A stretch of 64,000 bases of DNA from Lutispora saccharofermentans. Its GTDB lineage: Bacteria > Bacillota > Clostridia > Lutisporales > Lutisporaceae. A program made the translations under genes and the position numbers. The DNA lies in contig NZ_JAJEKE010000009.1 of assembly GCF_024363565.1 (NCBI RefSeq), forward strand, positions 1 through 64,000. Reading direction: 5' to 3'. The notes beneath the pieces are model-generated. The model saw nothing but the letters and a program-made list of their open reading frames with translations, searched no databases and was not told the DNA's origin. This document shows positions 1-8,251 of this stretch, in pieces. Position 1 is the first letter of the stretch; every line of letters starts with the position of its first letter.

Positions 1-18
1 AGAAAGCGAGGTGATTGG

Positions 19-657
19 ATGTTCACAGGAATCATAGAGGAAATCGGCAGAATACAAAGCATTCGCAAGGGCGCGGAATCCGTTGCTATCTCTGTGCAGG
101 CAAAGAATATTATGCAGGATATCCGCATTGGCGACAGTATCGCAGTCAACGGCATCTGCCTAACAGTTACATCCTTTTCTCAAAGCAGCTTTACAGCCGA
201 TGTGATGCACGAAACTCTGAACCGTTCTGCTCTTGGAGGTTTGCGAATAGGAAGCCCGGTAAATCTGGAACGTGCCATGCCTGCCAATGGCAGATTCGGC
301 GGGCATATTGTCTCTGGTCATATAGATGGCACCGGGACGGTTACCTCAATTCGGAAAGACGATAACGCCATTTGGTACACCATAAAAACTACCCGGGAAA
401 TCTTGAGGTATATCATTGAAAAAGGCTCAATTGCACTTGATGGAATCAGCCTGACGGTGGCAGAAGTTCATAAGGATGGCTTTAGTGTTTCCATCATACC
501 ACATACAGCGGTAATGACAATTCTATCAAGCAAAAACGTTGACGATAAGGTCAATTTGGAAAACGACTGTATCGGCAAATATGTGGAGCGACTAATAGGA
601 ATACAGCCGTCAAAAACAAATATTACATCCGACTTTCTTGCGAAATACGGATTTTAG
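19..657 (+). CDS. ribE: Riboflavin synthase, alpha chain
   Basis: Catalyses dismutation of two 6,7-dimethyl-8-ribityllumazine molecules to riboflavin, the last step of the pathway, in the cytoplasm. The 212-residue length is normal for the family. It opens with the diagnostic [10 protein letters not shown] and shows the expected two-fold internal repeat: a [13 protein letters not shown] motif in the first lumazine-binding domain and [15 protein letters not shown] in the second, each followed by a paired [13 protein letters not shown] or GKYVERL region. A GAGGTG ribosome binding site precedes the ATG. It is followed 11 bases later by ribBA and then ribH, so it is part of a rib operon whose ribD would lie to the left of the window. 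Identification is secure; the product would act as a trimer. Confidence 0.95.
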   Translation: MFTGIIEEIGRIQSIRKGAESVAISVQAKNIMQDIRIGDSIAVNGICLTVTSFSQSSFTADVMHETLNRSALGGLRIGSPVNLERAMPANGRFGGHIVSGHIDGTGTVTSIRKDDNAIWYTIKTTREILRYIIEKGSIALDGISLTVAEVHKDGFSVSIIPHTAVMTILSSKNVDDKVNLENDCIGKYVERLIGIQPSKTNITSDFLAKYGF

Positions 658-668
658 GAGGAATCAAT

Positions 669-1868
669 ATGTTTCAATTCAATACCATTGAAGAGGCTCT
701 AAAAGAACTGCAGCAAGGGAAAATCATCTTGGTTACAGACGATGAAAACCGGGAAAACGAAGGTGATTTTATTTGTGCCGCCCAGTTCGCCACTACTGAA
801 AACGTGAATTTTATGGCGGTACATGGAAAAGGGCTTATTTGCATGCCTATGAGTGAAGAACTTTGTAAAAAGCTGAAGTTCCCTCAGATGGTCAGTGACA
901 ACAAGGATAACCACGAAACGGCGTTTACAGTTTCTGTTGATCATGTGGATACTTCCACCGGCATTTCGGCTGCAGAGCGCAGTATCACTGCTATGAAATG
1001 CGTGGAGGATAATTCGGAACCGGAGGATTTCCGACGTCCCGGTCATATGTTCCCACTATTGGCAAGGAAAAACGGCGTACTGGAACGAAACGGACATACC
1101 GAAGCCACAGTAGATCTGATGCGGTTGGCCGGTTTGAAGAAATGCGGTCTGTGCTGTGAGATCATGCGTGAGGACGGAACCATGATGCGTACACCGGAGT
1201 TGATGGAACTGGCGAAAAAATGGGAGTTAAAAATAATTACAATCAAGGCCTTACAGGAATACCGAAAGAGAAATGACAAGCTTGTTGAGCAGATTACCTC
1301 TACCGCTCTTCCCACAAAATACGGTGACTTTAAAGTTTACGGATACATCAGCAAGCTCAACGGTGAGCATCATGTGGCGTTAGTCAAGGGAGAGATTGGC
1401 AATGGTCAAAACCTTCTATGCCGTGTCCACTCAGAGTGCCTTACCGGCGATGCTTTCGGTTCCATGCGCTGTGACTGCGGCCAACAGTTTGCGATGGCAA
1501 TGACGCAAATAGAGAAGGAAGGCCGCGGCATTCTGCTTTATATGCGTCAGGAAGGGCGTGGTATTGGACTCATAAATAAACTACGTGCCTATGCACTCCA
1601 GGATCAGGGTATGGATACTTTGGAAGCCAATCTCGCTCTCGGTTTTGAGGGGGATATGCGAGAATATTTCATCGGCGCGCAGATTCTCCGCGACCTTGGA
1701 GCAAAGACATTACGTCTGCTTACCAACAACCCCGACAAAGTCTATCAGCTTTCCGGTTTTGGTATGGAGATTTTAGAACGCATTCCCATTCAGATGAATG
1801 CTACCCCACATGACCTGTTCTACCTGAAAACTAAACAGGTGAAAATGGGTCACATTTTGAACTATTAA
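669..1868 (+). CDS. ribBA: Bifunctional DHBP synthase / GTP cyclohydrolase II
   Basis: Supplies both branches of riboflavin synthesis. The N-terminal RibB half (about residues 1-200) converts ribulose 5-phosphate to 3,4-dihydroxy-2-butanone 4-phosphate. The C-terminal RibA half (about 205-399) opens GTP. RibB motifs visible are the [10 protein letters not shown] acidic cluster, [11 protein letters not shown] and RPGHMFPL with GHTEATVDL. RibA shows VHSECLTGD, the zinc ligands of CDCGQQ, the RQEGRGIGL loop and TNNPDKV near the end. The length of 399 residues is typical. The RBS AGGAGGAATCAAT sits directly upstream of the ATG. It is flanked by ribE and ribH, consistent with one transcript. No missing catalytic residues were noticed. 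Confidence 0.95.
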   Translation: MFQFNTIEEALKELQQGKIILVTDDENRENEGDFICAAQFATTENVNFMAVHGKGLICMPMSEELCKKLKFPQMVSDNKDNHETAFTVSVDHVDTSTGISAAERSITAMKCVEDNSEPEDFRRPGHMFPLLARKNGVLERNGHTEATVDLMRLAGLKKCGLCCEIMREDGTMMRTPELMELAKKWELKIITIKALQEYRKRNDKLVEQITSTALPTKYGDFKVYGYISKLNGEHHVALVKGEIGNGQNLLCRVHSECLTGDAFGSMRCDCGQQFAMAMTQIEKEGRGILLYMRQEGRGIGLINKLRAYALQDQGMDTLEANLALGFEGDMREYFIGAQILRDLGAKTLRLLTNNPDKVYQLSGFGMEILERIPIQMNATPHDLFYLKTKQVKMGHILNY

Positions 1869-1892
1869 TATATAAACAGAGGAGTGTTAAGA

Positions 1893-2360
1893 ATGAGAAC
1901 ATTTGAAGGAAAACTCGTATCTAAAGACATTAAAATCGGCATCGTTGCCGCACGTTTCAATGAATTTATAACAAGCAAGCTGCTGAGCGGTGCGTTGGAT
2001 GGACTAAAACGCCATGATGTCAGTGATGACAATATCGACGTCGCATGGGTTCCCGGAGCATTTGAGATCCCGCTGATTGCATCCAAAATGGCGAAAAGCG
2101 GCGAATACGATGCGGTGATCTGCCTTGGTGCGGTTATCCGTGGCAGTACAACGCACTACGACTATGTTTGCAGTGAGGTATCCAAAGGCATTGCATACGT
2201 ATCTCTCAACAGCGATATTCCCGTCATGTTTGGTGTACTGACTACGGAAAATATCGAACAAGCCATTGAACGTGCAGGTACCAAAGCAGGCAACAAGGGC
2301 TTTGACTGTGCCACCGGAGCAATTGAAATGGTCAACCTGATTGGTGAAATCGAAGTATAG
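1893..2360 (+). CDS. ribH: 6,7-dimethyl-8-ribityllumazine synthase
   Basis: Condenses 5-amino-6-ribitylaminouracil with 3,4-dihydroxy-2-butanone 4-phosphate to the lumazine that RibE uses; the enzyme normally forms a hollow icosahedral or pentameric shell. The 155-residue protein carries the family landmarks: [13 protein letters not shown] near the start, WVPGAFEIP, the [14 protein letters not shown] active-site segment with the catalytic His, [16 protein letters not shown], and the terminal [15 protein letters not shown] chose the ATG at 1893 because a GAGGAG ribosome binding site lies 8 bases before it; a GTG nine bases earlier overlaps that site. It ends the intact rib operon, and a broken HAD gene starts two bases later. 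Confidence 0.95.
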   Translation: MRTFEGKLVSKDIKIGIVAARFNEFITSKLLSGALDGLKRHDVSDDNIDVAWVPGAFEIPLIASKMAKSGEYDAVICLGAVIRGSTTHYDYVCSEVSKGIAYVSLNSDIPVMFGVLTTENIEQAIERAGTKAGNKGFDCATGAIEMVNLIGEIEV

Positions 2361-2361
2361 C

Positions 2362-2815
2362 ATGATGAATCTAGTTTTCGATTTTGACGGTACTTTACAC
2401 GAAAGCATCCATATCTACGCACCTGCATTCCGCCTCTCTTATGAGCGCCTTATAAAAAAAGGGCTTTGCACCGCGCAGGGAATGGACAAATACTGAAATC
2501 AGCCGCTGGTTAGGATTTTATTCCAGGGGTATGTAGGCAAGGTTTATGCCTGAACTTCCTCAGCTGGAAAAAGATTTATACGGCGGGATAATGGGTGCGA
2601 AGATGGTGCGTTTAATCCACGCGGGAAAGGCAAAGGGGTACAAGCTAATCTTTCTCAGCAACTGTAAGCATAGCTATATGCAGGCACAGCGTGAATATTG
2701 GGGGTTGGATAAATATTTTTCAGCGTTTTATTGTACAGAAGATTTCGGCTTCGCACCCAAATGGAAGATTGTTAACACTATTCGTCATCATTATTACGCA
2801 CTCCACGTGCCTTGA
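2362..2815 (+). pseudogene. Disrupted HAD-superfamily hydrolase
   Basis: The reading frame opens with MMNLVFDFDGTLHES, the DxDGT nucleophile motif of HAD phosphatases, then stops at about 2496. A shifted frame resumes within the preceding 30 bases with an RWLGFYSRGM segment, hits an in-frame TAG, and continues as FMPELPQLEKDLYGG and KLIFLSNCKHSY, the second HAD motif with its conserved Ser/Asn. It ends at 2815 without the third and fourth acidic motifs. At least one frameshift, one nonsense codon and loss of the 3' end are therefore visible. It begins two bases after ribH, so it was probably translationally coupled to the rib operon. The truncation point coincides with the start of island DNA. 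A phosphatase of the riboflavin pathway is possible but unproven. Confidence 0.8.
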
Positions 2816-3039
2816 GGATACAAAAAAGATGTCGTACTAATCTGGTATCCCCTTGGCGGGGATGCATATTTCTAAAACAGTCGCCTGAATAAGCCATTTT
2901 TTTAGTCGATTTGGTGCCTGCTTTTGCTAACAATTCTAGCAAATTGTAAGCAATAAAACCTTCAAAAAGCATGTTAATCTCTTGAAGGCTTTATTCGATA
3001 CAATTATCTTATCTAAATCTCTTTTATACATAGTATTGT

Positions 3040-4563
3040 TTATATCATAATTTTCTTAAGTGTTTCTAAATCATCATAATATCTACTTACCGTCATATTC
3101 ATACATGCAATTCTATTATCAGGCGTCTTGGTTGACAAATATCTCTTGTTATAAAACAAGGTAAAATCATGTATTGTGGCAGATAAATTAGAGCAACACT
3201 GACTCCACTCTTGAAGCTCAATTGGAGGAATAGCGAGATCAGTTTCTTCAAAATAATACTTATCAATTGAAGGAATTATCGTTCCCAAATCATCCATAAG
3301 GGTTTCTTCTGACTTGGTTCCATTTAGGAACTCATTATATAGTCCAATCACTTTTTCAGCTAGTGTAATAAGGTGAGACATTATCGACTTTGTCTTTTCA
3401 ATTAATATATCCTTATCCCCAATATTTTCTTCTGTGAAAATTTTTAAGTTCTCATAATACGAATGAATATTGAAATGAATATCATTTATAATGATACTGT
3501 TATTATCTATCCTATACCACCACTTTTTATCTTGATGTTCATCCACCCATGTTGTATGACAAAGGTAATTGCTATTTACGATATCAGATTCATCACGTCC
3601 GAAATAGCAAAACACTAGATTCGCGCTTTTCCCTTGCCAGCGCTTTTGTGAAATATCATTCTTATAAACATCAGCTTTTTTTACTTTGTTAACAATTTCA
3701 TGATTTGCAATAGAGATTTCTTCAAAGGAAAATGGGCTTTTCAATATTACTTTAACGGCATATCGTTTTAGAGAGCCTGTGTGCAGAGGCTCGACCGCAT
3801 AAATTATGTAATCTTCAGTTTCTTCATATATTCTCGCAGTAAGGTATGGGTGGTACTCCTGTACTTCAAAGAATATAGTCCCACCCATATTTGCTCTAAA
3901 AATTGGAGTTTGTTGTTTATGAGGGTTCTTTTTATTCCAGATATCTAGATAAAGAAATAACAGCTTACTTATATCATATAGAGATTTCTTCCCTTGCCTG
4001 ATTATATGAACATCATTTAAAGCCTCGCATAAAAAACTTGTGAATAAGCTAATAGGCTTATCCGGATGCCCAAATGATAGCTGTGTAGCATTACTTGAAG
4101 CCAACACTGCGTACCCTCTTCCCGCAAATTCTTCAACAGCTTCATCGATATTGAAAGTAGCAGTCTGGTCAATAGTGAAGTTGCCGGACATGCAACAATC
4201 CAAAATTACAATTTTGTTTTTAGCAGGTGCTTTTTCGAGGTTCTCGATAATATCCTTTGTTTTAATGGCCGCATCACTAAGAAAGAGATGATGACCATCA
4301 GGTAAAGAACCACCATGACCAGAGAAATAAAAAATCACGGTATCGCCGGTTCCGGTACTTAAAATCAGATTGTTAAGGGCACATAGAAATTCAGCCCCTG
4401 TTACAATCCCAGTTTCACCGCAAGTATTAACATTTGACTTATCAGTCTTCAGCCCTGACACTAATGAATCGCGGACAACATGAATATCATTTTTACAAAA
4501 CGGTAGGTTCTGTTGTTTTATTGAAGTATAATCACTCACTCCTATAACCAATGCCTTTAACAA
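3040..4563 (-). CDS. Caspase-family (C14-like) protease with unknown C-terminal region
   Basis: The N-terminal ~230 residues form a caspase p20-like fold: LKALVIGVSDY as first strand, the catalytic histidine in YFSGHGG (about residue 83) and the catalytic cysteine in VILDCCMSG (about residue 124), then ASSNATQLS. The remaining ~280 residues have no motif I recognise and may be a sensor or effector region. A TTG start at 4563 is preferred because AAGGAGG lies 9 bases upstream; an earlier in-frame TTG lacks such a site. It is the last gene of a four-gene leftward operon with a nuclease-like protein, an HTH-like protein and a phospholipase D family protein. Bacterial caspases in such company usually serve abortive-infection defence, cleaving a partner on phage sensing; that role is inferred. 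No gasdermin-like partner was seen. Confidence 0.8.
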   Translation of the reverse strand: MLKALVIGVSDYTSIKQQNLPFCKNDIHVVRDSLVSGLKTDKSNVNTCGETGIVTGAEFLCALNNLILSTGTGDTVIFYFSGHGGSLPDGHHLFLSDAAIKTKDIIENLEKAPAKNKIVILDCCMSGNFTIDQTATFNIDEAVEEFAGRGYAVLASSNATQLSFGHPDKPISLFTSFLCEALNDVHIIRQGKKSLYDISKLLFLYLDIWNKKNPHKQQTPIFRANMGGTIFFEVQEYHPYLTARIYEETEDYIIYAVEPLHTGSLKRYAVKVILKSPFSFEEISIANHEIVNKVKKADVYKNDISQKRWQGKSANLVFCYFGRDESDIVNSNYLCHTTWVDEHQDKKWWYRIDNNSIIINDIHFNIHSYYENLKIFTEENIGDKDILIEKTKSIMSHLITLAEKVIGLYNEFLNGTKSEETLMDDLGTIIPSIDKYYFEETDLAIPPIELQEWSQCCSNLSATIHDFTLFYNKRYLSTKTPDNRIACMNMTVSRYYDDLETLKKIMI

Positions 4564-4607
4564 TAGTGTCAACCTCCTTGACAAGATTTACTGTTTCAAA
4601 TATCCCT

Positions 4608-5075
4608 TCAATTATAAAACCTTGAGAAATCATTTGCACGATATTGCTCATATTGCGGTTTTGCATATTCTTTAGGTTCACCTGTTATAGGATCTTTTTT
4701 CTTTCCATTAAACCATATACTACGCTTCCCGGCATTTTTGCCAGTCTTGTTTGTTACACATTCTTTTAAAAATTCTTCCGAAGACATAATCCACATTATC
4801 TCTAGGCGTTCTGAATAGAAAATGAAAAAATAATTAGCCCTATATTCATGAGTCATTGCGGCGAATAATGCCGCATCGCCCTCTATAACATCCTTTGATC
4901 TTGCTTTAATCTGAACCTCAATAAAGCTTCCGTCCTGTTTTCTGATAATAACATCAATCCCATCATCATCGACCAACGGGACATAACAATCTATGCCTTC
5001 CTTTAACATTAAGCCTATTATGTAATACTCCATCCTTTTACCGAATCCCGCACTATGCCTGAATGAAATTGCCAA
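4608..5075 (-). CDS. DUF4365-like / PD-(D/E)XK-type small protein
   Basis: A cytoplasmic protein of about 155 residues. The segment DDDGIDVIIRKQDGSFIEVQ followed by IKARS fits a PD-(D/E)XK nuclease core: an Asp in GIDV, then E-V-Q-I-K on the next strand. This layout is shared with DUF4365-type proteins that accompany bacterial immune systems. The rest (NYFFIFYSERLEIMWIM) fits the strands that complete the fold. Start: the TTG at 5075 has AGGTGG 6-8 bases upstream; two in-frame GTG codons at 5087 and 5084 overlap that site. It sits between the HTH-like gene and the caspase gene in one operon. It could be the DNA-targeting or effector nuclease. The catalytic lysine is present, so activity is plausible, but function is not shown. 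Confidence 0.6.
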   Translation of the reverse strand: MAISFRHSAGFGKRMEYYIIGLMLKEGIDCYVPLVDDDGIDVIIRKQDGSFIEVQIKARSKDVIEGDAALFAAMTHEYRANYFFIFYSERLEIMWIMSSEEFLKECVTNKTGKNAGKRSIWFNGKKKDPITGEPKEYAKPQYEQYRANDFSRFYN

Positions 5076-5096
5076 ACAATTCACCACCTAAATATT

Positions 5097-6401
5097 CTAA
5101 TCGCTCTCATCTTCTATTAGCTCAAATATATGTTTACTTTTACCTAAAAGCTCGTCATCCTTTTCTGTAAGAGGATCAAGCCAATCCGCCTTATCACGAG
5201 CCCATTTCAGCCATTTAGAGAGCATCACTCTTTTTTCCGCATAGGAAACGTCGTTTATTTGTCTTTCCATACAGTCAACAAATCTTCTTATTTTTTCGGC
5301 CTTATCCCAATCTGAAGCAGCCTGTTCTAGAAGCTTTATCTCTTCTAATTCGCCCTTCCTCATTTGTTCAAGACGCCGTTGTCTTTCTCGTTCATCCCGC
5401 TCTCTTTTTTCTTCTCGTTCCTTCAGCTCGTCTATAGATAAATGCTTATTTGCGACAACAAACATATCATAAATAATTTTACCCACTTGGGTTTCCAAAG
5501 GTCCGTTATCATTATCTTTATAATTCATACTGCACTGGCCACTATTTGTAAACCAGCTCTTCGCAGACATGGATAGCACCAAGTATGTCTGGGCTTCAGA
5601 GTTACTTTGAGAACCGCGTTTTTTTCTTAATTCTTCTTTTACCTCGAAATAAAAGGAGGAACGCATTATAACGAAATAGGCTTTGTCCTTGCCTGCTTCT
5701 ATGCTAACACGAGTATATCCTTCCATCTCTTCAAGCGTACTTATAATTGCATCCAGAATTCTGTACACTCTGTTTAAGTTAGATTCGGAAACATTTATTG
5801 GAAGGATGGGATTGTTTTCTCTGTATTTGCTTTTTACATTAGCATAGTAGGTTGAATTGAAATTGGCCTGTTTTAGTGCCTTATCCCTCTTTTTTCTATA
5901 AATAACTTCTTCCTTATGCTCAGTAATTAAGTGATGAGGGCTTCTAAGCTGGCCTTTTACCTGAACTTGAGAGCATATATCCTTTATAAGTTTTTTTGTC
6001 TCATCTTTGAGTAAACATAGTTCTTCATCAGCCATTAACTCTGCATCAGTTAATTGTTCAATGCCTGTCCTATACTTTATAGCATAATTACGGACATGCT
6101 TCTTAAGTTCGCCTGTTACTTTTGGCAAAGCGGGCTTTGGCACTTTTTGCCCTGCTTTAACTCTCGCCCAATAACCACTAGGTGGCAGCGGAATTCCGAG
6201 CCTTTTGCAATGCTTACGTAGCCCGTTATCGGACATTCCATACCTTTTCGCAACAGTAATTACAGGCTCAGACCATATCTCATTATATAATTCTTCTCTT
6301 TCATCTGCAGTTATATATTTAAAATCCACAAAACCACCTTCAGCATAAGTGTAATCAATATATTTCAAGTAATCGAGTGACGTTAAATAGCCGGCCTCCA
6401 T
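5097..6401 (-). CDS. Unknown protein with N-terminal HTH-like segment and coiled coil
   Basis: I know this type of protein only as a recurrent hypothetical of mobile islands. Its N-terminus has an ELYNEIWSEPVITVAKRYGM helix-turn-helix-like stretch followed by KHCKRLGIPLPPSGYWARV, a conserved-looking Pro/Gly/Tyr/Trp motif. The middle part is basic. Residues ~325-400 are highly charged (ELKEREEKRERDERERQRRL) and should form a coiled coil. It overlaps the end of the phospholipase D gene by 19 bases, so the two are coupled. The ATG at 6401 has no clear RBS; a GTG at 6329 just after AAGGTGG is a possible alternative start. It may bind DNA or bridge the nuclease and protease partners; this is inference. 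Confidence 0.55.
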   Translation of the reverse strand: MEAGYLTSLDYLKYIDYTYAEGGFVDFKYITADEREELYNEIWSEPVITVAKRYGMSDNGLRKHCKRLGIPLPPSGYWARVKAGQKVPKPALPKVTGELKKHVRNYAIKYRTGIEQLTDAELMADEELCLLKDETKKLIKDICSQVQVKGQLRSPHHLITEHKEEVIYRKKRDKALKQANFNSTYYANVKSKYRENNPILPINVSESNLNRVYRILDAIISTLEEMEGYTRVSIEAGKDKAYFVIMRSSFYFEVKEELRKKRGSQSNSEAQTYLVLSMSAKSWFTNSGQCSMNYKDNDNGPLETQVGKIIYDMFVVANKHLSIDELKEREEKRERDERERQRRLEQMRKGELEEIKLLEQAASDWDKAEKIRRFVDCMERQINDVSYAEKRVMLSKWLKWARDKADWLDPLTEKDDELLGKSKHIFELIEDESD

Positions 6402-7702
6402 ACCATTGTGTTATATAAGGGCAGAAGGATTTTCATTACCCTCAGTATCTCGGCGCAGATGGTATCCTTCTTCTTAAGGATTTCATCATCAGGCTCATAA
6501 AATTTCCTTAGATACGATTCTCGACCGTCCTGGTCATTCTTTTTGAAATAATCACAAAATGTTTCAGGATTCTCATTATCAATATCAAAAGTGAACCCGC
6601 TATCCTGTGCGCTGTCCCAGATAACCCATTCCATTCCCTGGCCTTGAAGCTTCCGCAACTTCGACTCTATTTTAGGTTTTAGTTTTGTCAAATGCTCATG
6701 AAGATAGGCCCGGTCAATGGCATCATGTCTTACCGCTAAAAAGAGGTTAATATCGATGCCGTCAGATCCGATGCTATATTGCAAACATCCGTGTTTTTGA
6801 AACCCGTAAATATCGTCGTCTTTTTCTTTCCCCATATTTAGGACATCTACTTCGGGCGGTGTTTTGCCATAACGTACACCAAGCCAGCCGACAGAGTACT
6901 GGTTTATCGGGTGAGGCACTATCAGAGAGGTTATATTCTCTTTCCGCTTGTGATGAGCGATTCCTAATGGTTTAATGCTCGGATATATCTGCTGATGTAT
7001 GCTGAGCATTTTTGTCTGTACTCTTTTACGTTTATCTGCAATAGCAGAACCTGCCTCTTTTTGGTTTCGTGGAAAAAACGTTTCATAATTCTCATAATTA
7101 AAATAATAATCATCAAGATCATAATCATCCGGCGAGAACGGATCATCCTTATGAGTAAAGCCCGTCAGCTTAGCCGACAGCTTTCTCTGGACTTTATGAA
7201 GCTCCTCTATTTCGCCTTGAATATCTTTATAATATTTAATAACTTCAGTATTCACTGTTTGGGCAATGCGTTCGCAAGTATCGAAAAAGGAAGTGACAGA
7301 TTTAATATCATCAGACGACGGAGTGCCGATAAAATCGAACTCTATGTTGTCGGCCATTCCTCCCTCTGTAAAATTGGATGAGCCATATATCAATTTGTCA
7401 GGTTTCCCGCGGAAAAGATATACCTTGGCATGAAAGTTATGATCAAAGAGAATTTTCGTATTGCAGAGTTCAGATAATTGCTCAAGAATTTTGTATGGCT
7501 TATCTGATGAGAACTGCGCTGAAAGATATACGGTAATGCTTTCCTTTTTCAACGAGTATGTATCCTTGATCTGCCGGAGTATTCTGACACCGTCCGTAGA
7601 TAAAAATGCTGAAGCTATTATCACATTAGACACTGATTTACACGACAGGAGCTCGCTTTCCAGTGTTGTACCAGCTTCAGTTTTATGTTTCCAGTAATAC
7701 AC
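6383..7702 (-). CDS. Phospholipase D / NgoFVII-type single-HKD nuclease-like protein
   Basis: A 439-residue protein. Residues 86-116 carry one HKD motif: the H91-x-K93 pair in FHAKVYLFRG, then IYGSSNFTEGGM, with N110 and E113 in the positions seen in BfiI/NgoFVII-type restriction nucleases and other PLD-family enzymes. A single motif implies that two subunits build the active site. The C-terminal ~250 residues are unassigned and may recognise substrate. It starts with GTG at 7702 behind GAGGTGA (7-base spacing) and heads a leftward operon with the HTH-like protein, a small nuclease-like protein and a caspase. This gene set argues for anti-phage or anti-plasmid activity; whether DNA or phospholipid is attacked cannot be read from the sequence. 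Confidence 0.7.
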   Translation of the reverse strand: MYYWKHKTEAGTTLESELLSCKSVSNVIIASAFLSTDGVRILRQIKDTYSLKKESITVYLSAQFSSDKPYKILEQLSELCNTKILFDHNFHAKVYLFRGKPDKLIYGSSNFTEGGMADNIEFDFIGTPSSDDIKSVTSFFDTCERIAQTVNTEVIKYYKDIQGEIEELHKVQRKLSAKLTGFTHKDDPFSPDDYDLDDYYFNYENYETFFPRNQKEAGSAIADKRKRVQTKMLSIHQQIYPSIKPLGIAHHKRKENITSLIVPHPINQYSVGWLGVRYGKTPPEVDVLNMGKEKDDDIYGFQKHGCLQYSIGSDGIDINLFLAVRHDAIDRAYLHEHLTKLKPKIESKLRKLQGQGMEWVIWDSAQDSGFTFDIDNENPETFCDYFKKNDQDGRESYLRKFYEPDDEILKKKDTICAEILRVMKILLPLYNTMVWRPAI

Positions 7703-7745
7703 TATATCTCACCTCAATATATAAGATCATTCACCTTAAACTATA

Positions 7746-7769
7746 GAAACAAGCCCTTCGGCTTGTTTC
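7746..7769. terminator. Perfect 10-bp hairpin between divergent defence operons
   Basis: GAAACAAGCC and GGCTTGTTTC flank a CTTC loop. There is no clean U-tract on either side, so it may be a weak bidirectional terminator or a protein-binding palindrome controlling the divergent promoters. It lies 44 bases upstream of the leftward PLD gene start. Confidence 0.45.
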
Positions 7770-7932
7770 TTCTTCGTTGGGTGCTTAAGCCCTACAGTCT
7801 TTTCACCGAAACTAATAATCTGAGAATCTATACGAAGCATACCATAATTTTCAATTTACGACAATGCTTTAATTAAAAACACCTTGGCAGAAGTGCCAAT
7901 AGATTACGAGAAATCATAATTTTAATGGAGTT

Positions 7933-7961
7933 TTGCCACTTTCTGTAGTATAATAGATAAT
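7933..7961 (+). promoter_or_regulatory. Candidate promoter for the rightward defence operon
   Basis: TTGCCA (7933-7938) and GATAAT (7956-7961) are separated by 17 bases and lie about 40 bases before the XRE gene. An overlapping TATAAT at 7949 is not correctly spaced from any -35 I can see. Assigned by motif only. Confidence 0.4.
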
Positions 7962-7997
7962 AGTAAAATAAACCGTCGTATGCTTGAGGTGAAAATA

Positions 7998-8198
7998 ATG
8001 GGAGTCAGCTATAAAAGGCTATGGATGCTAATTATTGAGAAGGATCTAAAAAAAGCACAGGTACGGCAGATGGCTAATGTAAGTGCAAGCACCTTTTCAA
8101 AAATGAGTAAAAACGAATATGTAGCTCTAGATGTCTTGGTTCGCTTATGTATTGCCCTTGATTGTGAATTAAGCGACATCGTCGAGATTGTTCGATAA
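7998..8198 (+). CDS. Small XRE/Cro-type HTH regulator
   Basis: A 66-residue protein that is essentially one Cro/C1-type helix-turn-helix. KRLWMLIIEKDLKKAQVRQM leads into the NVSASTFSKMSKNEYVALDV recognition region, ending with the LCIALDCELSDIVEI segment common to this family. The ATG at 7998 is preferred to the upstream one because GAGGTG is 7 bases before it. It precedes the DUF4338 gene by 53 bases and follows the candidate promoter, so it probably represses or tunes the defence operon, as small XRE proteins do in many such systems. Target site unknown; the hairpin at 7746-7769 is a possible operator. Confidence 0.75.
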   Translation: MGVSYKRLWMLIIEKDLKKAQVRQMANVSASTFSKMSKNEYVALDVLVRLCIALDCELSDIVEIVR

Positions 8199-8251
8199 TT
8201 AATTCTAACATGATATGCAATTTTATTTTTTAATCCTGGAGGTCGCTTTTT

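Noticed and set aside
2778..2972. 64-codon - strand frame with a slight transposase-like stretch (FIAYNLLELL)
   Set aside because: Too short and without further transposase motifs; overlaps the HAD pseudogene end. Mentioned only as a boundary hint.
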